Notes under the pieces: generated by a model
What the model was told of the DNA's origin: nothing
What the model saw: only the letters and a program-made list of their open reading frames with translations
Databases searched by the model: none
Shown here: positions 8,166-18,398 of the stretch, piece after piece
How positions within the stretch are numbered: the first letter of the stretch is position 1
Layout of the letters: every line of letters starts with the position of its first letter
From: Prorocentrum cordatum
Lineage: Eukaryota; Sar; Dinophyceae; Prorocentrales; Prorocentraceae
Direction of reading: 5' to 3'
Assembly: GCA_963575745.1 (NCBI GenBank)
Contig: CAUYUJ010007223.1
Location: forward strand, 1-32,500
Length of the DNA stretch: 32,500 nt
Translations under genes and position numbers: made by a program

Positions 8166-9475
8166 CCACCAGCCCTCCTTGTGGGCGTAGGTGGTTTATT
8201 ATAGAGTTTCCTCTTCCAACTCCTTCTTCCCCTTCTTCGGGGAAGGGTTTGCTCCTCCCCCTACCCCCTCCCCTGGACCTGGACAGGAGAATTCGCGACG
8301 TGTTGGGGCGCCCAAGCAGGCCCGCGACAGCTCCAATATCGCCCCAGATAGTCACGATTGGCTACAAGATGGCTCAATAGTGTTATATCCGAATAACAAT
8401 ATTCCTAAATATGCAGCCGAAGATGCTCCAATAGGCCCCAATGTCGGCCCACGATGGTTCCACTGATATGCCAACCCACTTCCCAAGACGAATGATGCCC
8501 CCAAGAAGCCGCACTTCTTCAAACACCGAAGGTAAACCACTGATATTATGTGCCTTCTCGTTTTCGTTTCGCTTCCGATGGCCATCCGGCGCCTCAAGAT
8601 GGCTCCGCGATGGCCCAGGCTGTCCCCAAGATGGGCCCATAATAGCCCTAGTAGTACGAGCTCAATAATAGTGCCCAAGAGCGCTCCAATAGCGCCCAAA
8701 TATGGGTCCATGATACAATTTTAGGAGCGCCCGCCGAGGAGGGGGGGTCGTACTTATTAGGGCCCCCACTTTCTTGATCGATGTCCTCCAAGAAGATGGC
8801 CCCCCGATGCGCCCATACAGCCCCGCGATAATGGCCCCAACACTACTATGGCCCCACGATGCCCCCAAGAGACCCCCGCGAGGACCCCAGGCGGCCCCGC
8901 GAGGCCTCCCCGAAGCACCCAAGACGCCCGCGAGTCCCTCAGGACCGCCGCGAGACCCCCACGACGACGTCCCACGCGGCCTCCAAAAACCGCCCAAGCG
9001 ATATCCCAAGGGGGCTCCGAAATGCATTCATGAGATCTCCACGAGACCCCGAAGATGCTTCACGACGATCCCCGAGGCACCCGTGATACCCCCAATCAGA
9101 CGCTCCACGAGGTTCCCAACGCAACTCCCAAGAATATACGTCCTAAAATGATCTTATGTATGTTCGTCATGTTTCCCCCTCCTTCTTCCCCTCCTTCTCC
9201 TTCTCCTCCCCGCCCCTTTATCCGCCTACGCATTATCCGAGAACCATCACCACCATCAGCAACGTCAGCAGCGCTATCAGCAACAACAGCAGCAGCAATA
9301 CCATCAGGATCAATAACACCATCAATAACACGTTCAACCTTCGCCACAACTATATCCCAATTCATCGTTGTTGCCTGCTCTGTTTCACTACTATGTGCGT
9401 CTCTGCTTCCCTTCTTCTGTCAATGTTCCTGGGCGTCGTTTCTGGATGGGCTGGTGGGGATACGCGAAGCGTCTA
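8166..9475 (+). repeat. R2 dispersed element, copy c (full length)
   Basis: The head is CCACCAGCCCTCCTTGTGGG then GTAGGTGG. CCCTGGACCTGGACAGG and a body with the conserved core CTTCAAACACCGAAGG at about 8516-8535 follow. A second block of degenerate CCCGCGAGGAC/CCCCAAGA units runs to about 9135. The tail (9136-9475) has CTTATGTATGTTCGTCATG, CCTTCT repeats, CCGCCTACGCATTATC, CAG/CAA/CAT triplets, and the shared terminus at 9436-9475. It is the direct counterpart of the inverted copy b. Nothing in it looks like a conserved protein. Confidence 0.75.
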
Positions 9476-10064
9476 GATAGAATGCGGACACATGCCCCGT
9501 TGATACATCCGCACAGCCCTATCACCCTAAAGCCATATAGCTCCATAGGTGTACAATAGCCTTATAACCCTACACTTAGAAGACATGGCCATGGCCTGAG
9601 GAGGACGTGTCCACGATGGCCCTGACACGCTTCCACGATGGCCCCAATGTGGCTCCAGTGGGCCCCATGTTGTCAAACTCCGAGTTGGACATGGCCATGA
9701 CCCTAGTAGTAGGCATGGCCCAATATGGCCCCATCAACATGGCCCAAGGTGGCCCCACAATGGTCCACGATGGCCCCAATATGGCCCCGCGACGGCCCCG
9801 AGCTGGCCCATGCTGGCCCAAGATGGCCCCACGAGGTGCTACGTAGAGAGATGATGATTAAACAACTATGCCAAACTACAATGTATATTTGAACTAGACT
9901 GGGGCGGGATGCGGACCGATCGAGGTACCTGCGACACATGTCAGAAATCCACTGATTGGGGTTTTCTCTGGTGTAACTGATCCACCCCCCCGCCGCTCGT
10001 CGCTCCGCCCACCCGCCCCCCCTTCCACCGCCTCCTGCCACCAACCGTGGTGCCCCCAGGCAGG
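9476..10064. other. No gene; R2-like fragments and unique sequence
   Basis: From 9598 to 9840 there are degenerate CGATGGCCCCAATATGG-type units, related to the R2 body but without its head, core or tail. The remainder (9840-10064) is unique sequence with C-rich runs. A pyrimidine-rich stretch ending TGCCCCCAG at about 10057 precedes the ATG at 10065. Confidence 0.4.
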
Positions 10065-10271
10065 ATGGATTCGGACTGGCCCGACCTGCAGCCGGCAACC
10101 AAGCGGCCTCGACTTGGGACCGCCGTCAGTCGGGCTCGGCACCGGCGTTGTCGCCAACGTCTTCGTCGTCGTCGTGGTCGCGGAAAAAGCAACCCCCGAT
10201 TTTCCCAGGGGCTCCAAGGAAATGGCTCCGAAAAGCTTGAATTAAGGCGCCCCCCAATAATCCGATCCTAG
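10065..10271 (+). CDS. Possible small ORF or 5' exon with an Arg/Lys patch
   Basis: ATG at 10065 opens 68 codons to a stop at 10269. The first 23 residues are non-repetitive and contain KRPRLG, which resembles a monopartite nuclear localisation signal. The following part is Arg-rich from CGT/CGC triplets. An AG|G acceptor-like site lies just upstream. It could be an upstream exon of the hAT-like gene that becomes recognisable at 12781, but no donor or protein match supports this. It could equally be a chance frame in GC-rich DNA. Confidence 0.2.
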   Translation: MDSDWPDLQPATKRPRLGTAVSRARHRRCRQRLRRRRGRGKSNPRFSQGLQGNGSEKLELRRPPIIRS

Positions 10272-10311
10272 AGCGCCTCAAGATGGCCCCAACAAGAGGG
10301 CTCCACGACGT

Positions 10312-11060
10312 GCTGTGTATTTGTTGTCGTTCGGTGTGTGCTGTGTGATGTTTGTTGTCGGCGTTGACTGCGTTGCGTTTTTTTCTGCTGGGGCGTGATG
10401 CGCGACATTTTTGCTGGAGCGTGCTCTGTGGTTTCTGTGTGGTGCGCGGTGTTGTTGGCGGTGCGTGCTGTGTGATTATTGTTGGCGGTGTGTTCTGTGT
10501 GGTTCGTGATGCGCCAGTTCCGTGAGCGCGTTGTTGTTGGTGTCGTTGTTAATGTTGCTGATGTGTACTGTGTGATTTTTGTTGCTGGTGTGCGCCGTGT
10601 GATCTGGGTTTTCAGTGTGTGCTGCTGAGCGGATTTAGGGCTGTTATAGGGCTTGGCTTCAAGGATTTTGTCGGGGCCAGGTCGTAGGGATGTTTTATTA
10701 GGGGCCTGACTTCAAGGATGTTTTACGGGCCACGTTTTAGGGGTGTTGCATGGGCCGGGCTTTAGGGATGTTTTAGGGCTGGGCTTTACGACTGTTCCAA
10801 AGGTCGGGCTTTATTTGGGCGTTTTTGGGCCGGGCTTTTTTTAGGATGGCGTTTTAAGGGCCGCGCGTTAGGGAATGGTTTATTATGGGCCTGGCTTTCC
10901 GGATGTTTTTGGTGGCTGTGCTATGTGTGCCGTGTGATTTTTGTTGCGGGTGTGTTCGATGTTTTTTTCGTTGCTCGTGCGTACTGTGTCTTCTTCGTTG
11001 TCGCTGGTGCGTGCCGTGCGATGCTGTCGCTGGTGTGTGCCGCGCGATGTGACCGAATTT
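10312..11060 (+). repeat. R3 dispersed repeat, copy 2, with telomere-like units
   Basis: A GT-rich part (10312-10620; TGTTGTCG, GTGTGCTGTGTGAT, TTGTTGGCGGTG words) is the inverted counterpart of 1-300. It is followed by about 260 bp of degenerate 30-35 bp units of the type GGGCTTTAGGGATGTTTTA (about 10620-10880), which contain several TTTAGGG or TTTTAGGG words. A second GT-rich stretch (10910-11060) looks like a partial repeat of the first. TTTAGGG is the plant/algal-type telomere word, but here it is only one part of a longer unit. Confidence 0.6.
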
Positions 11061-11304
11061 GTTGTCCCCAACGTTGGTTGTTGCCCCCAGGGGCTGGGGC
11101 GCGCCATCATGCTGCCCCAAGGAGGGCGGGCCGGCGGGGGTCTCCATGGGGCCTCTGGGAGACCTCTTCTCATTATTTAGGCCTGCTGTGAGTTTACGAC
11201 GGGGGTGGGGGGGGGCTAACAACAACTAACTACGGAAATCCCCGCGTGAACCCCAAGCACCAACAAGGGGCCGGGGCCCTCCTAGCGAGTTTTCAACGTT
11301 TCAG

Positions 11305-11660
11305 GCGAACCCCCCGCCACCCAGGACCGGGGCACAGTCGACGAGATCATCATCTTCTTCCCCTCGGACCCCAGCGCCTCCTCCTTCATCGCCGCGCCCC
11401 GTGACCAGACCGCCCCGGGTTCCATTGAAGGCTCGCTACAACAAAGTGGTCAAATGCGGATCCCGCCAACCATCTAAAAACGCCACGTACGTCGCCAAGT
11501 TGAGCACTACCGACCCCGACCGAATTCACTGGGAGAGCTGCAACGTCCGGGGTTGCGGGCATTGTCTCTGGGCATCGAGAAAGCGCAAATGGCTCCAATC
11601 ATACCCCCTGCCAGAGTCTAACCAGAGTTGGATTCACACAACCTACGACAAGAACAATGT
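11305..11660 (+). pseudogene. Coding-like fragment in two frames (unrecognised)
   Basis: Downstream of a TTTCAACGTTTCAG|G acceptor-like site, one frame (11305-11477) reads about 57 codons with strongly C-ending codons, including DEIIIFFPSD, then a TAA at 11475. From about 11450 a different frame is protein-like to about 11660, with a Cys cluster CNVRGCGHC and a basic RKRKW patch. That frame opens at a GTG and has no nearby ATG. The switch of frame suggests a decayed gene piece, or two exons joined by an unseen small intron. No family is recognised. R1c begins within 55 bp of its end. Confidence 0.3.
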
Positions 11661-11710
11661 ACCGCGCGCTCCCGCTAGCGACCGCCGTGCCCCCGCCAAG
11701 AGAAAGACTT

Positions 11711-12634
11711 ATCCCAGTGCGACCCTACCTAGGAGTTGGAGCGTTTAGGAAAGCAGCATCTACATCTACTACACCAACAGCTACATTACATCTACACCTG
11801 CGTCTACATCTACATCAACATCAACAGCGAGACTCACATATAATAATCTACATCTACACCTACATCTTCTGCATTTGCATATACATCTGCATCTACATCT
11901 ACACCTATATCCACATCTACACCTACACCTACATCTACATCTACATCTACATCTACATCTACACCTACATCTACATCTACATCTACGTTTACATCTACAT
12001 CTACACTCCTCGCAATGGTGCTGATTTTGCTATGTTGTGCTGCGCTATGCTATGCTATGCTGCGCTATGATATGCTGTGCTGTGCCGTGCTATGCTGTGC
12101 TATGCTGTGCTGTGCTATGGTAAGCAGTGCTATGGTATGCTACGATATGCTGCGCTATTCTATGCTATGATATGCTACAGTGTGCTAGGCTATGCAGAGC
12201 TATTATATGCTATGCTGTGCTGTGCTGTGCTGTGCTGAGCAATGCTATGCTGTGCTGTGCTAGTGCTGCGCTGCGTGATGCTGCGCTAAGCTAAGCTGAG
12301 GTAAGCTATGCTATGCTAAGCTAAGCTAACCTAAGCTGCTAGGCTAAGCTAAGCTCAGCTAAGCTAAACTAAACTAAGATGAAGCAAGCTAAGCTACGCT
12401 AAGCTAAGCTAGGCAAAGAAACGCTAAACTAAGCTAAGCTAAGCTAAGCTAAGCTGAGATAAGCTAAGCTAAGCTAAGATAAGCTTAGCTAAGCTAAGCT
12501 GGGTGAGCCCAGAGGAGGGCGCAACTGGGGGAACCGCGGGGCGGATCCTGGGGGAACCGCCCCGGGCGGGGGGCACTGCCCGGCCCCTTAAGCATACAGG
12601 GTAAGAACCCTTCTAGGCAGAGCCTAGGTAAGGA
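11711..12634 (+). mobile_element. R1 composite element, copy c
   Basis: The leader CCCAGTGCGACCCTACCTAG plus GAGTTGGAGCGTTTAGGAAA opens the copy. (CTACAT)n follows from about 11757 to 12005, (TATGC)n from about 12020 to 12280, and (TAAGC)n from about 12285 to 12500. The structured GC-rich end (12498-12634) ends GCAGAGCCTAGGTAAGG. The end shares long matches with R1a, including GGGCGCAACTGGG and CCGCGGGGCGG words and the terminal hairpins. It lies directly upstream of the zinc-finger exon of the hAT-like gene, with its structured end facing that gene. Confidence 0.75.
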
Positions 12635-12780
12635 AAAACATGAGGACCTGCTGTAAATGCCAACGGTTTTTCGGGGCCCTCGATTTGTTTGGCCTCGCCG
12701 CCGGGGGCCTTGCCAAGACGGCGTCCTAGTTTCAAACGTATCGCCAAATTTACCAGACGCCGCGCGAGCGCCTGGTCAGG

Positions 12781-13027
12781 CGGCGGATTATATCTTTTGG
12801 GTGCGTGGTGTGCATGTCAGCCAACACGAATACTGCTTGGGGCAGGTGCAATATCGATGTAGTCAACTTGCAGAAGTCTTCTTTGAAAGGTCATGAACAG
12901 ACTAAGTTACATTTGAGGGCTACTAAACTCTGGAGAGGGATAGATCCAGATGCCGCCGACATCATCCCCCCAGAGGTTGCACCAACAACGGACATGTTCG
13001 CACAGGTCCTCCAGCTCACGAGGAAAG
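12781..13027 (+). CDS. hAT-like transposase gene, zinc-finger exon
   Basis: The frame is open from 12730. A probable acceptor GGTCAG|G ends at 12779, so residues are counted from 12781. The product begins RRIISFGCVVCMSANTN and contains a Cx2C pair (codons at 12802 and 12811) and an HEQTKLH Hx5H pair about 26 residues later. This Cx2C...Hx5H layout, with conserved Trp and a KSSLKGHEQT-type helix, is that of the BED/TTF-like DNA-binding fingers at the N-terminus of hAT transposases. After the finger comes an acidic/Pro linker (IIPPEVAPTTDMFAQVLQL). The exon ends at AAAG|GCAAGT, a strong GC-type donor. In phase (one base carried over) it joins 15326. It could have upstream exons, and no start codon is assigned here. 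Confidence 0.65.
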
Positions 13028-13514
13028 GCAAGTGCACGGGAGATATCCAGCTGCCTACGGCAAGTCCCGCCACCGCGCCTGGGTTGTGGGTTATGGGCCT
13101 CTTGGATGTTCGCCGTGATTTCCCGGGAGGCCTCTCGGGGGCATGTTGGAGACAGTCAGTGTTGAGGCCTCTCGAGAGCGTCTTCTTCTTGGGGGCCTGG
13201 TGCTTTTTTGGAGCCTCTTTCTTGGGGCTTCCTGCCTGGGGGCCTCTTGCAGGCCTCCTGGGAGCCTTGGGGCTTCCTGGGGGCCTCTCTGGGCCTATTC
13301 TTGGCCTTGTCTTCTTGGCGGGGATTTCTTGGGGCCCCACCGGGCCCTTCCTAGGGCTTTTAGAGGGGCCCAGGAGGGCCCGAAGACGCCCCCAAGAAGA
13401 AGAAGAGGGGCCCAACCAATGCGGCTCCCAGACAACAGATCGCCCCCAAAGCGAGCACAAAATCGGAGGTGAGGGGGTGAGATCGAAGTGAAACGGATAG
13501 CCCCCCCTCCTACT
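13028..13514 (-). repeat. Intron 1, first part: R2-body fragment
   Basis: From about 13075 to 13440 the minus strand carries degenerate CCCCAAGAAG / AGGCCCCCAAG units like the R2 body, without head or tail. The + strand frame that continues from the exon into this region becomes a Gly/Leu/Trp-rich repeat translation. This supports the exon ending at the GC donor instead of reading through. Confidence 0.55.
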
Positions 13515-14585
13515 ACTGGGAAGTCGGTTTCACTTTCGTGTTCGTGCGTGCCGCGCGCGCGGGCGAGGCGAAGCTGCTGCGTGGGCGGGCGAGAAATAAT
13601 ACGTCTCCTGTAGTAGCTGAGGCGCGGTCAGACCAAACGGCTCCCTTCCAGCAGCCGGTGCCCCGCGGCGTCCCGCCGGCGCCCCGCTCGAGGGCCGGTG
13701 GCGCGCGGTGCCCTGCCGGTGTCCCGCCCGTGTCCCGCCGGTGTCCCGATGACGATGATGATGATGATGATGTTGATGCTGATGATGTTGATGATGTTGA
13801 CGATGATTATGATGCTGTTGATGGTGGTGATGATGCTGGTGTCCCGACGATGATGATGATTATGGAAATGATGATGTTGATGCTGATGTTGACGATGTTG
13901 ATGATGATGATGATGTTGATGGTTATGGTGGTGATAGTGATGGTGCCCCGATGATGTGACGATGTTGATGGTGGTGTTGCTGATGATGGTGATGATGATG
14001 ATGGTGCCCCGATGATGATGATGATGTTGATGATCCTGATAATGTTGATGGTGGCCAGATGATTTGATGTTGTTGATGATGAACATGATGATGACGGTGC
14101 CCCGATGATGATGGTGATTGTGGTGATGAAGATAATGTTGATGATGGTGATGATGATGGTGCCCCGGTGATGGTGATGATATTGCTGATGACGATGATGG
14201 TGTCCTGATGATGATGATGTTGGTGATGGGATGATGATGAGGTGATGATGATGATGATTCGATGGTGGTGGCCCAATGATGATGGTGATTCTGATGATAT
14301 TGATGATGGTGGTGTCCCGATGATGTTGATGATGGCGGTGGTGATGGTGATGATGGTGGCGATGATGATGGTTTTCCGATGTTGATGATGATGTTGAGGA
14401 TGCTGCCAATGATGATGATGGTGTCCGGATGGTGGTGATGATGTTGATGGTGTTGTGCTTGATCATGATGATGAGATGGGATGATGATGATGATGGTTGT
14501 GTTCGGATGATGATGATGATGATGGTGCCCCGATGATGATGATGACGATGTTGATGATGATAATGCTGATGGTTGCGGTGATAGT
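13515..14585 (-). repeat. R4 composite repeat, copy B (inverted, 5' truncated)
   Basis: In + orientation it starts with a GTTTCACTTTCGTGTTCGTG segment and CG-rich DNA. A GC-rich minisatellite of GGTGTCCCG/GGTGCCCCG words (about 13625-13750) follows, then about 830 bp of (GAT)n with a GGTGCCCCGATGATG or GTGTCCCGATGATG phrase returning every 40-120 bp. This is the inverted order of 17000-18380. The leader and the ATCGATCTC block are absent. Long His- or Asp-rich frames over this block are repeat translations. It lies in intron 1 of the hAT-like gene. Confidence 0.7.
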
Positions 14586-14689
14586 CCCGACCGTCGCGCT
14601 TCGCTGGATGCATCGCCCCAACTACTACTACTACTCCCGGATGTCCCCAGGCGAACATGGCGCCTCCCTGCCTGGGGCCCTCCAGGGCT

Positions 14690-14860
14690 TCCATGCCGGC
14701 CCGGGAAGCCCACCCGGGCATTCCTGGACCTGGACGGGGGCCCCGCGAAGCTTTCCCCAAGGCCTCAGACGGCCCAAGAATGCCCCAAGACGGCTACACG
14801 AGGCCCCCAAGACGGCTCCAACAACAGGGCCCACAGAAGAAGAGGGCCCCCCAAAGAGGC
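14690..14860 (+). repeat. R2-like fragment in intron 1
   Basis: CCTGGACCTGGACGGGGGCC is followed by degenerate GGCCCAAGAATGCCCCAAGA units. It matches the middle of the R2 element (compare 8270-8300 and the body) but has neither head nor tail. Confidence 0.5.
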
Positions 14861-14877
14861 ACATTCGCGCATATACA

Positions 14878-15290
14878 TATACGACCACCATTCGGGTGAT
14901 AAGGAGGGTTTTTTTTGGGGGGGGAACCGACGTCTCACTCGATCGGTCCCGCTATCGATCTCATTATCGGTCTCGCTTGACCGACGTCACCCGATCGGTG
15001 TCATTCGATCGATTTTATCCGATCGATCGCACAGCCGATCTCAATATCGATCTCACTATCGATCTCAATATCGATCTCACTATCGACCTCCCAATCGACC
15101 TCACATTCGGTCTCAGCATCTGCATCGCTATCGATATCGCAAGCGATATCACAATCAACGCCATCATCATCGACATCATCGTCAGCAACGCCATCACCAT
15201 CATCATCAGCATCATCGGGGCACCATCATCATCAGCATAATCACCACCATCACCAACATCATCATCACAATCATCATCATTGTTGGGGGG
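14878..15290 (+). repeat. R4 composite repeat, copy C (3' truncated)
   Basis: The leader TATACGACCACCATTCGGGT then GATAAGGAGG matches 16639-16668. It is followed by about 220 bp of degenerate 12-mers of the ATCGATCTCACT type (TCGATC-rich) and a (CAT)n block to about 15285. The GC-rich minisatellite end is missing. The copy stops about 35 bp before exon 2 of the hAT-like gene. Confidence 0.7.
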
Positions 15291-15325
15291 AGTGGCCCCT
15301 CAGACGACTACAGAAACCCTGCCAG

Positions 15326-15890
15326 GTAGCCCTTGGCATTCCCCCGCGCATCAACGCGCCAAGGCACGGTGGCGGATCAAAGGCCTGGGCAGCAGAAAAA
15401 AGCTACGGGCTATGAAGTGGCGTCTGGGGGAGGCGGCGAGAGACCGCAAACGTGCTGAACTTGCCAAGAGCACAGTCGCCAGCATCCATCAAGACGGGAG
15501 AAAAGGTAGATTTGCTGTCCGTTTCACTAGTTGCGGAACGGACTTGACCCCGTTTGCTGGAGTTTTGGGATGCGTCGATCTGGCAAAAGATTACACTCTG
15601 GATGCAATTGGGATGAGGCGCGCTACGATCGATATCCTGACTTCGTTTTGCACGCCTAGGAAAGGCGCGCCTTACTGCACCAGACCTCCCAAGAATTCGT
15701 GCGACGACGAGTTGCTGCAGCATTGTAGATCCATCGTTGAATTATTCGACGCAGATGCTGCGTCAGACGAACAATTGGCGGCAAAACTCCTCAAGGGGAC
15801 TCGGGTCGCTTCGTACGATGAGCATTTCGAAGAAGGTTTTTTCTGCAACTTGCGAGTGCAAAACAAAGACAAAGCGCACGCCTCCCGCAG
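15326..15890 (+). CDS. hAT-like transposase gene, core exon (first and second acidic motifs)
   Basis: The acceptor is CTGCCAG|G at 15325. The exon takes two bases to complete the split Gly codon, so the frame is kept from 13027. It encodes about 188 residues: a basic stretch (RAKARWRIKGLGSRKKLRAM), then IHQDGRKGRFAVRF, which resembles the first-Asp strand of the hAT RNase-H-like fold. DADAASDEQLAAKLL follows, resembling the second-Asp motif, and KDKAHASRR, resembling the following His motif. These assignments are by pattern and order, not alignment. No ATG exists near its beginning (first in frame at 15412), as expected for an internal exon. It ends CGCAG|GACC, a GA-type donor, with two bases carried over. 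Reading on would hit a TGA at 15913 after a simple-sequence change. Confidence 0.7.
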
Positions 15891-16279
15891 GACCCAAGGG
15901 CCTTCGAAATCATGAATGACCATCCCCTCCCCGCCCCATCCTCCTCCCCCTCTTCCGTTTCCTCCTCCTCCTCCTCCATTGTTTCCCCTTGCTTTGTCTT
16001 GACCTCCTCCCTCCCCGCCCTCCCCCCTATCTTCCTCCTCCCCCTCCTCCGCCCCCCCCCTCCTGCCTGCCGGCCAGGGGCGGGGGGCGGGGCTCGCGGT
16101 CCTGGCGAACCCGAGGGGGCTCGACGGCCCGGCAACGTGATATACTGGCGGGCGCAGGGACACGATGATATCGAGCACGTGGGAAGGACGTGAAGAAGAG
16201 AGAGGATGCATGAGGGAGATAGCGAGCATGGGGTGAGCGGAACGAGCAGGGGATGAGGCAACATTTGAGGTTTTCCCAG
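15891..16279 (+). other. Intron 2 of the hAT-like gene
   Basis: 389 bp between GACCC (GA donor) and TTTTCCCAG|G. It is pyrimidine-rich at the start (CCTCCTCC runs, about 15930-16070), then GC-rich with GGGGCGGGGGGCGGGG. Both borders carry CAGG, so the exact cut may slide by a base or two without changing the product, as is common in dinoflagellate introns. Confidence 0.6.
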
Positions 16280-16486
16280 GATCACCTCGAGAACGTGGCT
16301 GCGAGACCCGTACTTAAAGCAAATCTCGGAGACTTTCATCCTTAAAAGAACGTCAATCATGAAGCGCATCCAACACAGCGACGTGTACCGTGCTCGTTTC
16401 CAGAAAAATATTAAGCTGCAGCGCTACAGCAGGGAGCGCGCCGCAAACGTGAAGAAATTGTCCAGTGCGAACCACCGCTTCGACAG
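16280..16486 (+). CDS. hAT-like transposase gene, third recognised exon
   Basis: The acceptor GGTTTTCCCAG|G is followed by one base that completes the Arg codon split at 15890. 68 full codons follow: ITSRTWLRDPYLKQI, then a Lys/Arg/Gln-rich helical region (MKRIQHSDVYRARFQKNIKL) and AANVKKLSSANHRFD. Two bases (AG) remain at 16486 before GCGATGG, a GC donor. Joined to 21461 the split codon becomes Ser and the reading continues. Reading through the donor would end at TAG 16503 after five codons. The ATG at 16359 is internal and is not taken as a start. The piece fits the part of a hAT core just after the His motif, before the insertion domain. Confidence 0.65.
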
Positions 16487-16638
16487 GCGATGGGCGGAAT
16501 TCTAGAAGCGGGGTGATCGGGGGTAGCCCCGCCACGCTCCTGGGCGCGCTCTGACCAGGATTTCGAAGCGGCCCCAGCCGCGGCGACGAGAACTCCCCAT
16601 GATGACGCCCCGAAGGCCGAAGCGTTCAAACTCAGACC

Positions 16639-18380
16639 TATACGACCACCCTTCGGATGATAAGGAGGTGAGGGGGGGAGGAATCAGCGTCGCAATCGAT
16701 CGATCTCACTATCGATAGCATACTCGATCTCATTCGATCGATCTCACACTCGATACCATTATCGATTCCAGAATCGATCTCACATTCGGTTTCACTATCG
16801 ATCTCACTAGCGATCTCACAATCGATCTCACAATCGATTTCAAATTCGGTCTCACTATCGACTCCACTATCGATCTCATTCGGTCGATCTCACAATCGAT
16901 CTAACTATCGATCTCTCAATCGATCTGACTATCGATCCCACAATCGATCTCACATTCGGTCTCGCTATCGATCTCACTATCGATATCACAATCGAGGTCA
17001 TCATTATCATCTTCATCAGTATCGTCATCCTCGCCACCTCATCATCATCATCAGCATCACCATCATCACCATCATCACCATCAGCACCACCATCATCATC
17101 CTCACCTTAATGCTCATCATCATCATCGTCATCATCATCAGCATCACCATCATGACCATCATCATCATCCTGGCCATCATCACCATCACCCGCATCATCA
17201 TCATAATTTTCCCTCACTGTCGATCTCACTATCTATATCACAATCGATCTCACAATCGACGTCATTATCATCACCACCGTCATCATCAACAGCATCATCA
17301 TCATAATCATCTCCATCATCACCATCATCACCATCATCATCACCATAATCATCATCACCATGACCACCATGATCACCATCATCACCATCATCATCATCAA
17401 CAACATTGTTGTCATCATCATCACAACCATCATCAACATCCTCATCCTCGTCATCATCATCATCACATATTCATCATCATCAACAACATCAACATCATCA
17501 TCACCGCCACCGTCATCATCATCATCCTCATCATCATTATCATCATCATCGTCCTCACCGCCACCACCATCATCAGCATCCTCATCATCATCCTTATCCT
17601 CATCATCGTGGTCATCATCATCAACATCATCATCACAATCATCACCACCATCATCATCATCATCATCCTCATCATCATCCTCGGCATCCTCATCATCATC
17701 ATCTTTCACTGTCGATCTTGCTTTTTATTTTATAGTCGAACTCACAATCGACAACATCATCATCATCCTCGTCATCATCACCATCATCACCATCATAATC
17801 ATCAGCATCATCACCATTTACACCATCATCACGATTATCACCACCATCACCATCATCACCATCATCAACATCATCACCATCATCATTTTCATCAATCATC
17901 ACCATCACCATCACCATCCTCATCATCATCATCATCTTATCAGCATCGCCATCATCACATCCACCATCATCATCATCATCCTCATCATCATCATCATCAT
18001 CCATATCATCACCATCCTCATCATCTTCATCATCATTCTTCTCCTCCTCATCATCACCATCACCATCGGGACACAGGCGGGGCACCAGCAGCGGCACACC
18101 AGCGGGGCACCGCGCGGCACTGTTCGCCAGGAGGGGCACCGGGACACCGGCGGGACACTGGCGGGGCACCGCCCGGTCCCGGACGCCATGTCGCCAAACA
18201 TTTGGTCCGGCCGCGCCTCAGCCTGGGGCGCCGGGGCACCGGCGGGGCACCGCCCGGCCCCGGGCGCCGGGTCGCCAAACATTTGGCCCAGCTGCGCCTT
18301 AGCCACAGCTTCGGCTCGCCCGCGCGGCGCGCGCGAACGCGAAACCGAAATCGATTTCCCGACAGTATTATACTGGGGGG
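16639..18380 (+). repeat. R4 composite repeat, copy A (full length, inside intron 3)
   Basis: The order is: leader CTATACGACCACCCTTCGGA then TGATAAGGAGG; about 310 bp of degenerate ATCGATCTCACT-type 12-mers (about 16690-17000, with reprises at 17215-17265 and 17705-17755); about 1 kb of (CAT)n/(CATCAC)n; and a GC-rich minisatellite of GGGACACCGG / GGGGCACCGG words from 18069. Next come two copies of a unit of about 85 bp holding GTCGCCAAACATTTGG (18176-18300). The end is GCGAACGCGAAACCGAAAT then CGATTTCCCGACAG. Copy B is its inverted, truncated relative. Long Ile/His/Ser frames are translations of CAT repeats. Confidence 0.7.
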
Positions 18381-18398
18381 CTGTCCATCATTTCAATC

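Noticed and set aside
13628-14760. Open frames of more than 300 codons rich in His, Ser and Ile on the minus strand.
   Set aside because: They are translations of (CAT)n/(ATC)n simple sequence, and all frames stay open for the same reason.
15412-15915. Independent gene starting at ATG 15412 and ending at TGA 15913.
   Set aside because: The preceding codons are equally protein-like, both borders have phase-compatible splice sites, and the last eight codons fall after the GA donor.
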